Source of the DNA: C00003060 sp964440795
Lineage (GTDB): Bacteria; Desulfobacterota; Desulfobacteria; Desulfobacterales; C00003060
Direction of reading: 5' to 3'
NCBI GenBank assembly: GCA_964440795.1
Contig: CAYTTQ010000007.1
Location: 1 to 64,000 of the forward strand
DNA length: 64,000 nt
Part shown: positions 31,260 through 39,265 of the stretch, one piece after another
Position numbering within the stretch: the first letter of the stretch is position 1
How the letters are laid out: each line of letters begins with the position of its first letter
Position numbers and translations under genes: made by a program
The notes under the pieces: generated by a model
Databases searched by the model: none
What the model was told of the DNA's origin: nothing
Seen by the model: only the letters and a program-made list of their open reading frames with translations

Positions 31260-34100
31260 ATGATTGGAAATGTTTTACATAAGATTTTCGGGAGTAAAAA
31301 CGAACGAGAACTCAAGAAATTAGAACCCCTTGTAGAGCAAATCAACGGCCTGGAATTGGACATCCAGGCGCTGAGCGACAGTCAGCTTCAAGGTAAGACC
31401 GTCGAATTCCGGGAACGGATCGACGCAGGCGCCTCCGTGGATGATCTCCTGCCGGAAGCCTTCGCCGTAGTTAGGGAGGCGTCGAAACGCACGCTCAACA
31501 TGCGGCATTTTGATGTTCAACTGATCGGTGGCATTGTGTTGCATCAAGGCAAGATTGCGGAAATGAAGACCGGCGAGGGAAAGACGCTGGCGGCGACCTT
31601 GCCCGCGTACTTGAACGCCTTGAGCGGCAAGGGGGTTCACATTGTTACAGTCAACGATTACTTGGCCCGTCGGGATATGGAATGGATGGGTCAGGTCTAC
31701 AATTTTCTGGGCCTCACGGTGGGAACCATTGTTCAAGGGTTGGACGATCAAGAGCGGAAAGAGGCTTACAATGCGGATATCACCTACGGCACGAACAACG
31801 AATTCGGTTTTGACTATCTTCGCGATAACATGAAGTTTTCCCTGGAGGCAATGGTCCAGCGGCGACATCATTTCGCCATCGTGGATGAGGTGGACAGCAT
31901 TCTCATCGATGAGGCGCGGACGCCCCTGATCATTTCAGGTCCCGTGGAGCAGGCCACGGACCAGGTGTATGACGAGATGAGACCCAAGGTGGTGAAATTG
32001 CGGAGTCACCAGGACCGGTTGGTCGGCGGCCTTCTGGATGATGCTATGGAACGGATCCAACAAGGCAACGAGGACGACACCACGCTGGAACTGTTGTTGA
32101 AGGTGAAGCGAGGAGATCCCAAGAATCCCCGGTTTCTGGATCTTATTTCAAAAAACCCGGCTTTGATGAAGAAGGTCGAGCGTCTGGAAGGGCATCTATC
32201 GACACAAAAACTGCTCCCCGAAGTCGATCAATCCCTTTTTTGCGTTATCGAGGAAAAGAATAATCTGGCGGAGCTCACCGAGAAGGGGCTTCATTTGATC
32301 TATGGCGGCCGTGCAGACGACTATATCGTTCCCGACCTGGATGAAGAATTGCAAAAGATTGAGGATAACGAGGACCTGAGCGCACCGGAAAAGCGGGTGG
32401 AGCGACAAAAGGCCGAGACGGCCTATAGGGAAGCCTCAGGGAGATTTCACGCCACCCGACAGTTGATTAAGGCGTTTTGGCTCTTCAATAAGGACGTCCA
32501 TTATGTGGTCAAGGACGGTCAGGTGGTTATCGTCGATGAATTCACCGGACGAATGATGCCGGGACGGCGGTGGAGCGACGGATTGCACCAAGCGGTGGAG
32601 GCCAAAGAAGGCGTAACGGTGGCGGAGGAAAACCAGACCCTGGCCACGATCACATTCCAGAATTACTTTCGCATGTACGACAAGTTGGCGGGCATGACCG
32701 GAACAGCGGATACGGAGGCCGCCGAGTTCAAGAAGATCTATAATCTGGATGTGGCGGTTATCCCGACCAATGAGCCCATGATCCGAATCGACTATGCCGA
32801 TGTCATCTACAAGACGGAACAGGAAAAGTTTAAGGCGGTGGTGGAAGAGATCAGAGAACTCAACGGCAGAGGCCAGCCCGTTTTGGTGGGCACCATCTCC
32901 ATCGACAAATCTGAGCAGTTGAGTGCCATGCTGTCCAAGGCCAAGGTCGAGCACGATGTCCTGAATGCCAAAAATCACGAAAGAGAGGCCGAAATCGTGG
33001 CCAACGCCGGGCATAAGGACCATGTGACCATATCCACCAATATGGCGGGACGAGGTACGGACATCGTCCTGGGAGAAGGGGTCAAGGAGTTGGGCGGCCT
33101 GCATATCCTGGGTACGGAGCGCCACGAAAGCCGGCGTATCGACAACCAGTTGCGGGGCCGATCGGGCAGACAAGGAGATGAAGGATCGTCACGGTTCTAT
33201 TTGTCCTTGGAAGATGACCTCCTTCGGGTCTTCGGTGGGGAGCGGATTTCCTCGGTGATGGAACGGTTGGGCATGGAGGACGGGGAACCGATCGAACACA
33301 AAATGATCAGCCGGGCCATAGAGAACGCTCAGCGAAAGGTGGAAGGTCAAAACTTCGACATTCGCAAGCACTTGCTTGAATATGACGACGTCATGAACAA
33401 GCAGCGGGAAGTGATTTACAACCAGCGGTTGGAAGCACTGGGTGGCGAAGATCTCCACTCGAGTATAGAAGACATGATCTGGGGGGTGTGCCAGCGGCTG
33501 GTCTACGGGTTTTGCGAGGAAGACACCCTGCCCGAAGAATGGGACATGAAGGGACTTCGGCAGGACGTCTATCAGCAACTCGGCTTCCGGCTAAGTATCG
33601 ACCGGGAGACCCAACGGGAACTCGACCGGGAATCTCTGGTCCAGGAGGTCTATGACGCCGCGCTGGCGGCGTATCGAAAGAAGGAATCGGATATCGGATC
33701 CCAAGAGCTGCGGGAGCTGGAACGTATGGTGCTTCTGCAAGTGGTGGACAACCTGTGGAAAGAACACCTCCTGGCCATGGATCATCTCAAGGAGGGGATC
33801 GGTCTGCGGGGGTACGGACAACAGAATCCGTTGGTGGTCTATAAGCAAGAAGCCTTTGACATGTTTGCCAAAATGATCGACCGCATCAAGGAGGAAACCG
33901 TACGATACCTGTTTCGAATTCAGATTGCCAAGCCGGAAGAAATTGCCGCCGAGGAGAAGTCCAAACGGGAAAAAATTAGCTATTCCCACGGAGACGAGGG
34001 TGCCAATGCGCCGGTACGAAGAAAAGAAAAAAAGGTCGGTCGCAATCAACCCTGTCCCTGCGGAAGTGGGAAGAAATACAAAAAATGTTGCGGGAAGTAG
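31260..34100 (+). CDS. secA: SecA, preprotein translocase ATPase
   Basis: Motor of Sec-dependent export (946 aa). Walker A MKTGEGKTLAATLPAY, the DEAD-like VDEVDSILIDEART, helicase-type motifs later in the protein (GTISIDKSEQ, TNMAGRGTDIVLG, LRGRSGRQGD) and the C-terminal zinc-binding SEC-C motif CPCGSGKKYKKCC are all visible. The ATG at 31260 gives the standard N-terminus MIGNVLHKIFGSKNERELKK; the longer in-frame extension is not family-like. Insert sequences between residues about 240-410 are within normal variation. Confidence 0.97.
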   Translation: MIGNVLHKIFGSKNERELKKLEPLVEQINGLELDIQALSDSQLQGKTVEFRERIDAGASVDDLLPEAFAVVREASKRTLNMRHFDVQLIGGIVLHQGKIAEMKTGEGKTLAATLPAYLNALSGKGVHIVTVNDYLARRDMEWMGQVYNFLGLTVGTIVQGLDDQERKEAYNADITYGTNNEFGFDYLRDNMKFSLEAMVQRRHHFAIVDEVDSILIDEARTPLIISGPVEQATDQVYDEMRPKVVKLRSHQDRLVGGLLDDAMERIQQGNEDDTTLELLLKVKRGDPKNPRFLDLISKNPALMKKVERLEGHLSTQKLLPEVDQSLFCVIEEKNNLAELTEKGLHLIYGGRADDYIVPDLDEELQKIEDNEDLSAPEKRVERQKAETAYREASGRFHATRQLIKAFWLFNKDVHYVVKDGQVVIVDEFTGRMMPGRRWSDGLHQAVEAKEGVTVAEENQTLATITFQNYFRMYDKLAGMTGTADTEAAEFKKIYNLDVAVIPTNEPMIRIDYADVIYKTEQEKFKAVVEEIRELNGRGQPVLVGTISIDKSEQLSAMLSKAKVEHDVLNAKNHEREAEIVANAGHKDHVTISTNMAGRGTDIVLGEGVKELGGLHILGTERHESRRIDNQLRGRSGRQGDEGSSRFYLSLEDDLLRVFGGERISSVMERLGMEDGEPIEHKMISRAIENAQRKVEGQNFDIRKHLLEYDDVMNKQREVIYNQRLEALGGEDLHSSIEDMIWGVCQRLVYGFCEEDTLPEEWDMKGLRQDVYQQLGFRLSIDRETQRELDRESLVQEVYDAALAAYRKKESDIGSQELRELERMVLLQVVDNLWKEHLLAMDHLKEGIGLRGYGQQNPLVVYKQEAFDMFAKMIDRIKEETVRYLFRIQIAKPEEIAAEEKSKREKISYSHGDEGANAPVRRKEKKVGRNQPCPCGSGKKYKKCCGK

Positions 34101-34115
34101 AGGAGAAACGTCGAG

Positions 34116-34256
34116 CATCCAACGTTCAATGCTTGAATGAAAGACAGGCGCTTGGAGACGGTTTGACAAGTTCGAACGCCCCAGTGGCAGGTGAAGTAAA
34201 GAAGACAACGTTGAACATCCAACATCCAACGTTCAATGCTTGAATGAAAGACAGGC
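34116..34256. repeat. Pair of perfect 34-bp direct repeats after secA
   Basis: Copies at 34116-34149 and 34223-34256 are identical (beginning CATCCAACGTTCAATGCTTG and ending GAAAGACAGGC), 107 bp apart. The motif also contains short internal inverted bits such as AACGTT and CAATGCTTG. Similar CATCCAACGTTCAA-type intergenic repeats are common in deltaproteobacterial genomes. Confidence 0.85.
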
Positions 34257-34372
34257 CAGCGACATTGGTGCTTCATGATTCTCGATATTGCTCAGGCCCG
34301 AGCTTTTTGATTCGACGTTCATTTTTTGAAAACCGCCTCCTATAATCTGTCTGAAGCAGAAGGTCCAATGCC

Positions 34373-35551
34373 ATGAACGAAGTTCCCGGGTTTCTGGCCG
34401 GGGCGGTGGCTGCCGGCATTAAGATGCAAGACCGGAAGGATTTGGCTGTCATCTTTTCCCAAGTGCCTGCCTGTGCGGCCGGTATGTTTACCACCAACCG
34501 AGTGCAGGCGGCCCCGGTCATCTTGGACAAAGAACGACTGATATCCGGCCGGGCCCAAGCGATTATCGCCAATAGTGGAAACGCCAATGCCTGCACGGGG
34601 CCCGCCGGTATGGATGCCGCTCGGTGTGTGGCCGACCATGCCGCTTCGGCGCTGGGTCTCGAGGCCGACCTCGTGCTGGTGGCTTCAACCGGTGTCATCG
34701 GGCAACCATTGCCCGTATCGGTGATTACCGAGGTTTTGCCCGAGGCCTTTCGCACGCTGGTCCCCGGCGGTTTTCCCCAGGTCGCCGAGGCCATTATGAC
34801 CACGGATACCCGTCCGAAGATCGCTTCGAGAACGGGACGTGTCGATGGCCAGACATTTACCGTGACCGGTGTCGCCAAAGGGGCGGGTATGATTCGCCCC
34901 GACATGGCAACCATGCTCTGCTTCGTCTGTACGGACCTTGGGGCTACCCCCGATGTGCTTCAAGACATCTTGCGGCGGGCGGTGGAAAAGTCATTCAATG
35001 CCATTACCATCGATGGAGACACCAGCACGAACGATACCGTTCTCTTGCTTGCCAACGGGATGTCCGGATTGGATATAGACGGGCCGTCATGTGGGGCGGT
35101 GTTTCAAGAGGCGCTTGATGACTTGCTGGTTTTTCTGGCTCGGGAGATAGTTAGGGACGGCGAAGGGGCCACTAAGTCGGTGGCGATTACGGTCAAGGGG
35201 GCGAAAACGGAAGCGGTCGCCAAGCAGGTCGGTTATGTGGTAGCCGACTCCCTGCTGGTTAAGACCGCCTTTTTTGGTGAAGATGCCAACTGGGGCCGGA
35301 TAATGGCTGCGGTGGGACGGGCGGGCGTTTCCATAAATCCGGAAACCATCGATATCTTTTTTGACGATGTTCCGCTGGTAAGCGGGGGCGGCTACGCAGG
35401 TCGAGACGCGGAGGCAGCCGCCACGCAGGTGTTGAAGAAGCCCACCTTTGTTGTAACGATCGATTTGAAAAAGGGTTCCCGGTCAGCCACCGTGTACACC
35501 TGCGATTTATCGACGGATTACGTGAAAATAAACGCCGATTACCGCAGTTAG
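34373..35551 (+). CDS. argJ: ArgJ, glutamate N-acetyltransferase (bifunctional type)
   Basis: Transfers acetyl from N-acetylornithine to glutamate in arginine synthesis. The proenzyme self-cleaves at the ATML motif; here GAGMIRPDMATMLCF places the nucleophilic Thr at about residue 180. Other family motifs: NSGNANACTG, TIDGDTSTNDTV and EDANWGRIMAA. Length 392 aa is normal. Together with a short ArgA-like gene at 29395 it suggests acetylated intermediates are recycled. It converges with the PpiC-type gene; a 9-bp inverted repeat (GCGGTTTGC/GCAAACCGC, 35560-35606) lies between them but lacks a T-run. Confidence 0.95.
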   Translation: MNEVPGFLAGAVAAGIKMQDRKDLAVIFSQVPACAAGMFTTNRVQAAPVILDKERLISGRAQAIIANSGNANACTGPAGMDAARCVADHAASALGLEADLVLVASTGVIGQPLPVSVITEVLPEAFRTLVPGGFPQVAEAIMTTDTRPKIASRTGRVDGQTFTVTGVAKGAGMIRPDMATMLCFVCTDLGATPDVLQDILRRAVEKSFNAITIDGDTSTNDTVLLLANGMSGLDIDGPSCGAVFQEALDDLLVFLAREIVRDGEGATKSVAITVKGAKTEAVAKQVGYVVADSLLVKTAFFGEDANWGRIMAAVGRAGVSINPETIDIFFDDVPLVSGGGYAGRDAEAAATQVLKKPTFVVTIDLKKGSRSATVYTCDLSTDYVKINADYRS

Positions 35552-35637
35552 GGGGAGATGCGGTTTGCCCCTTGCGTCCGAGATGGGAAACAAGAATGCA
35601 AACCGCGCCCGTGTCGTTACCGTTTAACCGTTTGGTT

Positions 35638-36633
35638 TCAAGGCATGTATGTTTCTATCTTGGCGTTTTGCCTCAACTCCGCTACATATTCGGTAATCTT
35701 TTCGCGCACTTTTTGTTGTTTTAGTTGCTCTGTCAGTCGATCTTTGGCTTCTCCGTATGGGACGATCGACGCCTCTTTCTTGTCCAAAAGTTCGATCAAA
35801 TGGTATCCGAACCGGGTTTCTACGATGTCGCTCACCTGTCCGGGTTCCAAGGCGAAGGTGGCCTCTTCGAAGGGTTTTACCATCTGACCCTTACTGAAAT
35901 ATCCCAGGTCACCGCCTTTTTTGCTGCTCGGGCATTCTGAGATTTCCTCTGCCACAGAGGAGAACGCCTCGCCGTTTTCGAGTCGCTCTTGGGCTTTCTC
36001 AATGGTTTCTCTGGCCGCGGCCTTTTTCGATTTGTCGGCCTGGGGGTCAACCTTAACCAAGATATGTCGGGCCCGGACCCGCTTGGGTTGTTCGAAGAGC
36101 CCCTGATGCTTATCGTAGTAGGCCTTGGCTTCTGCGTCTGTCACCTCGACCTTCTGGGCCACCCGGTTTTCGATAAGTGCCTGAATCGCCAGGCCCTCTC
36201 TCAGTTGGTTTTCCAGAACGGTTTGAGAAAGGTTCATTTTCTCAAGGCCCTCTTTAAACGCTTCCTCACTGGGAAATCGCTCTCTAAGGCCTTCGATTCT
36301 GCCCTTTACCACCGACTCATCAACGGTTATGCCCTTGTTTTTGCTTTCCTGATAGAGCAATTCCCGTTCGATGAGATGATTCAGTGCATCTTCTCTGATT
36401 TGAGCCAACCCGGGATTTTCCATGTTTTCCCCGCGGCTGTATAGCTGCCGCGTCCGTGAGACTTCCCGCTCGAAATCGGCTTCCGTGATCACCGTGCCGT
36501 TGACCACCGCTACCGTATCCGGGGTCTTTTTTTCCGTGGTCTGATCCTTTTCCGACCAGGCGGGCCATACCCCCCAGGCGATCACCAAAAGCACCGCCAA
36601 GGCACCTAAACACGTCTTGTTCTTCATCGACAT
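35638..36633 (-). CDS. Exported PpiC/SurA-type peptidyl-prolyl isomerase
   Basis: A signal peptide (MSMKNKTCLGALAVLLVIAW to about residue 26) is followed by a SurA-N-like helical chaperone region (about 40-180) and a parvulin domain (about 190-290) with RARHILVKVDP, FSSVAEEISECPSSKKGGDLGY and FGYHLIELLDK. It should help fold periplasmic or outer-membrane proteins. The ATG at 36633 has AAGGAGT seven bases upstream; the longer ORF start at 36690 is not supported. It appears monocistronic. Confidence 0.92.
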   Translation of the reverse strand: MSMKNKTCLGALAVLLVIAWGVWPAWSEKDQTTEKKTPDTVAVVNGTVITEADFEREVSRTRQLYSRGENMENPGLAQIREDALNHLIERELLYQESKNKGITVDESVVKGRIEGLRERFPSEEAFKEGLEKMNLSQTVLENQLREGLAIQALIENRVAQKVEVTDAEAKAYYDKHQGLFEQPKRVRARHILVKVDPQADKSKKAAARETIEKAQERLENGEAFSSVAEEISECPSSKKGGDLGYFSKGQMVKPFEEATFALEPGQVSDIVETRFGYHLIELLDKKEASIVPYGEAKDRLTEQLKQQKVREKITEYVAELRQNAKIETYMP

Positions 36634-36828
36634 CTGAATAACTCCTTTCTGAGCCATATTGCACATCAACGCATACAAAAGCGAATGCAAGCTCCATGAG
36701 ATAATGAATAACCGAATAACCTATCAGTTAACACCGTAGCATGCCCACGCTTCCTGTGGCAAGACGCATTTTGCCGTAGTCCCCGCGTCTGCGTCGGGGC
36801 CTTGATCGGGTTCCCCGGCGTTGTCCCA

Positions 36829-38559
36829 TCAGAGCAATTGCCATACAAAGGAAACAACGGCCGTAAAGGGAAAAACCGTTTCTACCAGAAACTCGAACTT
36901 GGCTCCCGGTAGTATCCATCGTTTTTCAAAGGCTTGTATAGTCCACCCCAAGTAGATCAAGGACAGAATCAGCCCATATGACAAGGTGGAGGCCAGATTC
37001 ATTATGGGGGCGAATAGGCATGCGCCCATGGAAAAGACCAGTACCTGTTTCAGCAGGGCCAAAACGGTTTCTTCACCCAGTATAATCGGCAGACTCTCCT
37101 GGCCCACCAGGCGATTTCCTTGCATGTCCAAGATGTCAAAAAAGGCGGTTCTGACAAAGGCGATGGCCGCGGCAAACAGAGCCACAAACACCGTGGTCGG
37201 GCCCACCGATAACCCTTGGGACAAATGGGGCAGAGCGGCGGTGACGATGCCCCACGCCAGTGCAATCAATATTGTTTTGGACCCCGGGATGTCGCTGATC
37301 CGGCGGACCCGAACCGTGCCGATGAGCGATTCCGGTACCAGCCTTACCTTGTAGAGGAGTCCCAGGATGCTGATGATGCCTAAAAGGGCGAACGGAAAGG
37401 GGCCCAGGAGAAATGCCATGACCAAGCCGATCGTTCCCGACACCACCGCGAGCATAATTAACGGCCACTGGTAATGTTCATAAAAAGCCGCCCGGTCGGG
37501 ATCGTTATACCGGACCGCTTCCTGGCCGATAAAGTTGTTGAGTATATGCATCGAAAGGACATAACATATGGCCATAACGGCTGCCGGCAGACTCGGACGA
37601 ATACCCGAAAGGGGGGCACAGGTGTAGCTGAGGCACCCGGCCCCGATGGCCAGATAGGTGTTGCTCAAAAGCAGTCCCCGTTGTAGTCGGCGAACCCCCT
37701 GGGCGAGAAATCCCCCACGGGCGTCGGTTCGATTTTCCAGACTTTGATAGACTTTTTTGATCACCCAGTTCGGTGTGGATGCTCCCGCCGTAACGCCCAC
37801 GGCCCGAGACGGGCCGAGAGCCCCATAATCAAGGTCTGATTCACTCTCAACGTGACATGCACGGACCCCTTCCTGTTCCACCACTTGAGCCAATCGCTGT
37901 GTATTCCCGCTATTGCGTCCCCCGACGACTACGACGGCATCCACGTCTCGGGCCATTTCCCTGGCTTCCGCCTGACGTTCCCGGGTCGAGTAGCAAATGG
38001 TGTTGAATACTTGCAGGTTGGCAAATCGGGCCTTGCCGGCGTTAACCACCGCATGAAACAGCGTTTCGTCCTGGGTGGTCTGAGCGACCACGATAACGTT
38101 GGCGTAATGGGGCAGTTGAGAGATCTGCTGAGGATCATGGACCACGTGGGCCCGCCCCTGAGCAAAGCCCACGAGGCCCACCACTTCGGGGTGGTTTTCA
38201 TCCCCCACGATGATGACCTCGTATCCCCGCCCGGCATATTTGGAAATGATGGTTTGCACCTTGATGACCCGCGGGCAGGTGGCGTCAACAACAGTGAATC
38301 CGGCCGCTTTGAGGGCGTCCTTGGTTTGCGGCGTGATACCGTGGGCCCGAATGACAATGTGGCCCGGCGGGACTTGAGCGGGGTCCGTAACAATTGATAC
38401 GCCTTTTTGTTTTAAAATGTCCAGTACTTGCGGGTTGTGTATCAGTGGGCCGAAGGTGTAAACCGGGATGGCGCCGCTGTTGGCCACATCCAGGACGATT
38501 TCGACGGCTCTCTGAACGCCCATGCAAAAGCCCGCAGTTTTGGCAAGTCGAATCTTCAA
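36829..38559 (-). CDS. ispH: IspH-UbiA fusion: HMBPP reductase with C-terminal prenyltransferase-like domain
   Basis: Residues about 1-280 are 4-hydroxy-3-methylbut-2-enyl diphosphate reductase, the last step of the non-mevalonate isoprenoid pathway. The three cluster cysteines are in GFCMGVQRAV, DATCPRV and NTICYST, with VAQTTQDET and AGASTPNW. Residues about 295-576 are a multi-helix membrane domain of the UbiA prenyltransferase type. NNFIGQEAVRYNDPDRAAFY and FFDILDMQGNRLVGQESLP stand where the two Asp-rich motifs belong, the first being degenerate. The start is taken at TTG 38559 (M-K-I-R-L-A-K); a TTG at 38586 is an alternative. The fusion could couple isoprenoid supply to quinone prenylation, which is inference. 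Confidence 0.9.
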   Translation of the reverse strand: MKIRLAKTAGFCMGVQRAVEIVLDVANSGAIPVYTFGPLIHNPQVLDILKQKGVSIVTDPAQVPPGHIVIRAHGITPQTKDALKAAGFTVVDATCPRVIKVQTIISKYAGRGYEVIIVGDENHPEVVGLVGFAQGRAHVVHDPQQISQLPHYANVIVVAQTTQDETLFHAVVNAGKARFANLQVFNTICYSTRERQAEAREMARDVDAVVVVGGRNSGNTQRLAQVVEQEGVRACHVESESDLDYGALGPSRAVGVTAGASTPNWVIKKVYQSLENRTDARGGFLAQGVRRLQRGLLLSNTYLAIGAGCLSYTCAPLSGIRPSLPAAVMAICYVLSMHILNNFIGQEAVRYNDPDRAAFYEHYQWPLIMLAVVSGTIGLVMAFLLGPFPFALLGIISILGLLYKVRLVPESLIGTVRVRRISDIPGSKTILIALAWGIVTAALPHLSQGLSVGPTTVFVALFAAAIAFVRTAFFDILDMQGNRLVGQESLPIILGEETVLALLKQVLVFSMGACLFAPIMNLASTLSYGLILSLIYLGWTIQAFEKRWILPGAKFEFLVETVFPFTAVVSFVWQLL

Positions 38560-38601
38560 CAGACAGCCTGACTTCCCTTCGGACAAGTCGTCAAAAGACG
38601 C

Positions 38602-39024
38602 CTATCCGGTGCCGTGGATCAAGGGTTTGAGGTGTTCTTCCGTGAGCATTTCAATTAGGGGGGGGAGCGGAGTGGTGGGAAGTCCCACGATGTGAACATC
38701 TTCTTGTGATAGGGGAATCAGGAACTTTTTGGCGGGACTTGCCGATACGGCCTCGGCCACCCGCGGTGTGACTTCCCCCATCATCGCATGGGCCAGTACA
38801 ATGGCCATGGGCCCGATGACGACATCCATCCCTTGGACGGTTCGAACAATCGCATTTTCGCCGCTTACGCCACGATTCGCCCGGGCCTTGAGCATTTGTG
38901 CCGTGGCAATGGCGTTTGTACCCAGAGCGGTGATGTCAATCGACTCATCGAAGGTATCGCGAAGCTTTCGGATGATCAAACTCCCGATACCGCCGCCCTG
39001 ACCGTCAATGACACAAATCTGCAT
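38602..39024 (-). CDS. DUF3842-family protein
   Basis: A 140-aa protein starting MQICVIDGQGGGIGSLIIRK, which has a Rossmann-like glycine loop and matches the DUF3842 family found in clostridia and Desulfobacterota. NAIATAQMLKARANRG and GPMAIVLAHAMMGEVTP are further family-like stretches. The function is unknown; nucleotide binding is plausible from the loop. It follows the 37-aa basic protein gene by 27 bp and precedes the IspH-UbiA gene, all on the minus strand. Confidence 0.85.
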   Translation of the reverse strand: MQICVIDGQGGGIGSLIIRKLRDTFDESIDITALGTNAIATAQMLKARANRGVSGENAIVRTVQGMDVVIGPMAIVLAHAMMGEVTPRVAEAVSASPAKKFLIPLSQEDVHIVGLPTTPLPPLIEMLTEEHLKPLIHGTG

Positions 39025-39051
39025 ATGTAAACCTTACTCTTGTATAATAAA

Positions 39052-39165
39052 CTACTCGTCTTCTTTGGGTAGTAGGCCTTTGGCTCGAAGCTTTTTCCGC
39101 TTCTTGCGGCGTCTTCTTCGCCGATCGATCTCTCTTTTTCTTTCAATTCTTTTGTGACGTGCCAT
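39052..39165 (-). CDS. 37-aa highly basic small protein
   Basis: The ORF begins MARHKRIERKREIDRRRRRR and ends with AKGLLPKEDE; more than half the residues are Arg or Lys. AAAGGATG lies ten bases before the ATG. Such tiny basic proteins resemble bacterial AURKAIP1/COX24-like or THX-like ribosome-associated peptides, but I cannot prove membership. It is in the same direction as, and 27 bp upstream of, DUF3842. Confidence 0.7.
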   Translation of the reverse strand: MARHKRIERKREIDRRRRRRKKRKKLRAKGLLPKEDE

Positions 39166-39265
39166 AAACGATGCATCCTTTCTGCGCGTGTTCCTCTTAA
39201 CACCTTATTATTTCACAACTTGGGTAAACGGTCATCTTTTTTTTGTGTACGGTCCGGCGCCGAGG

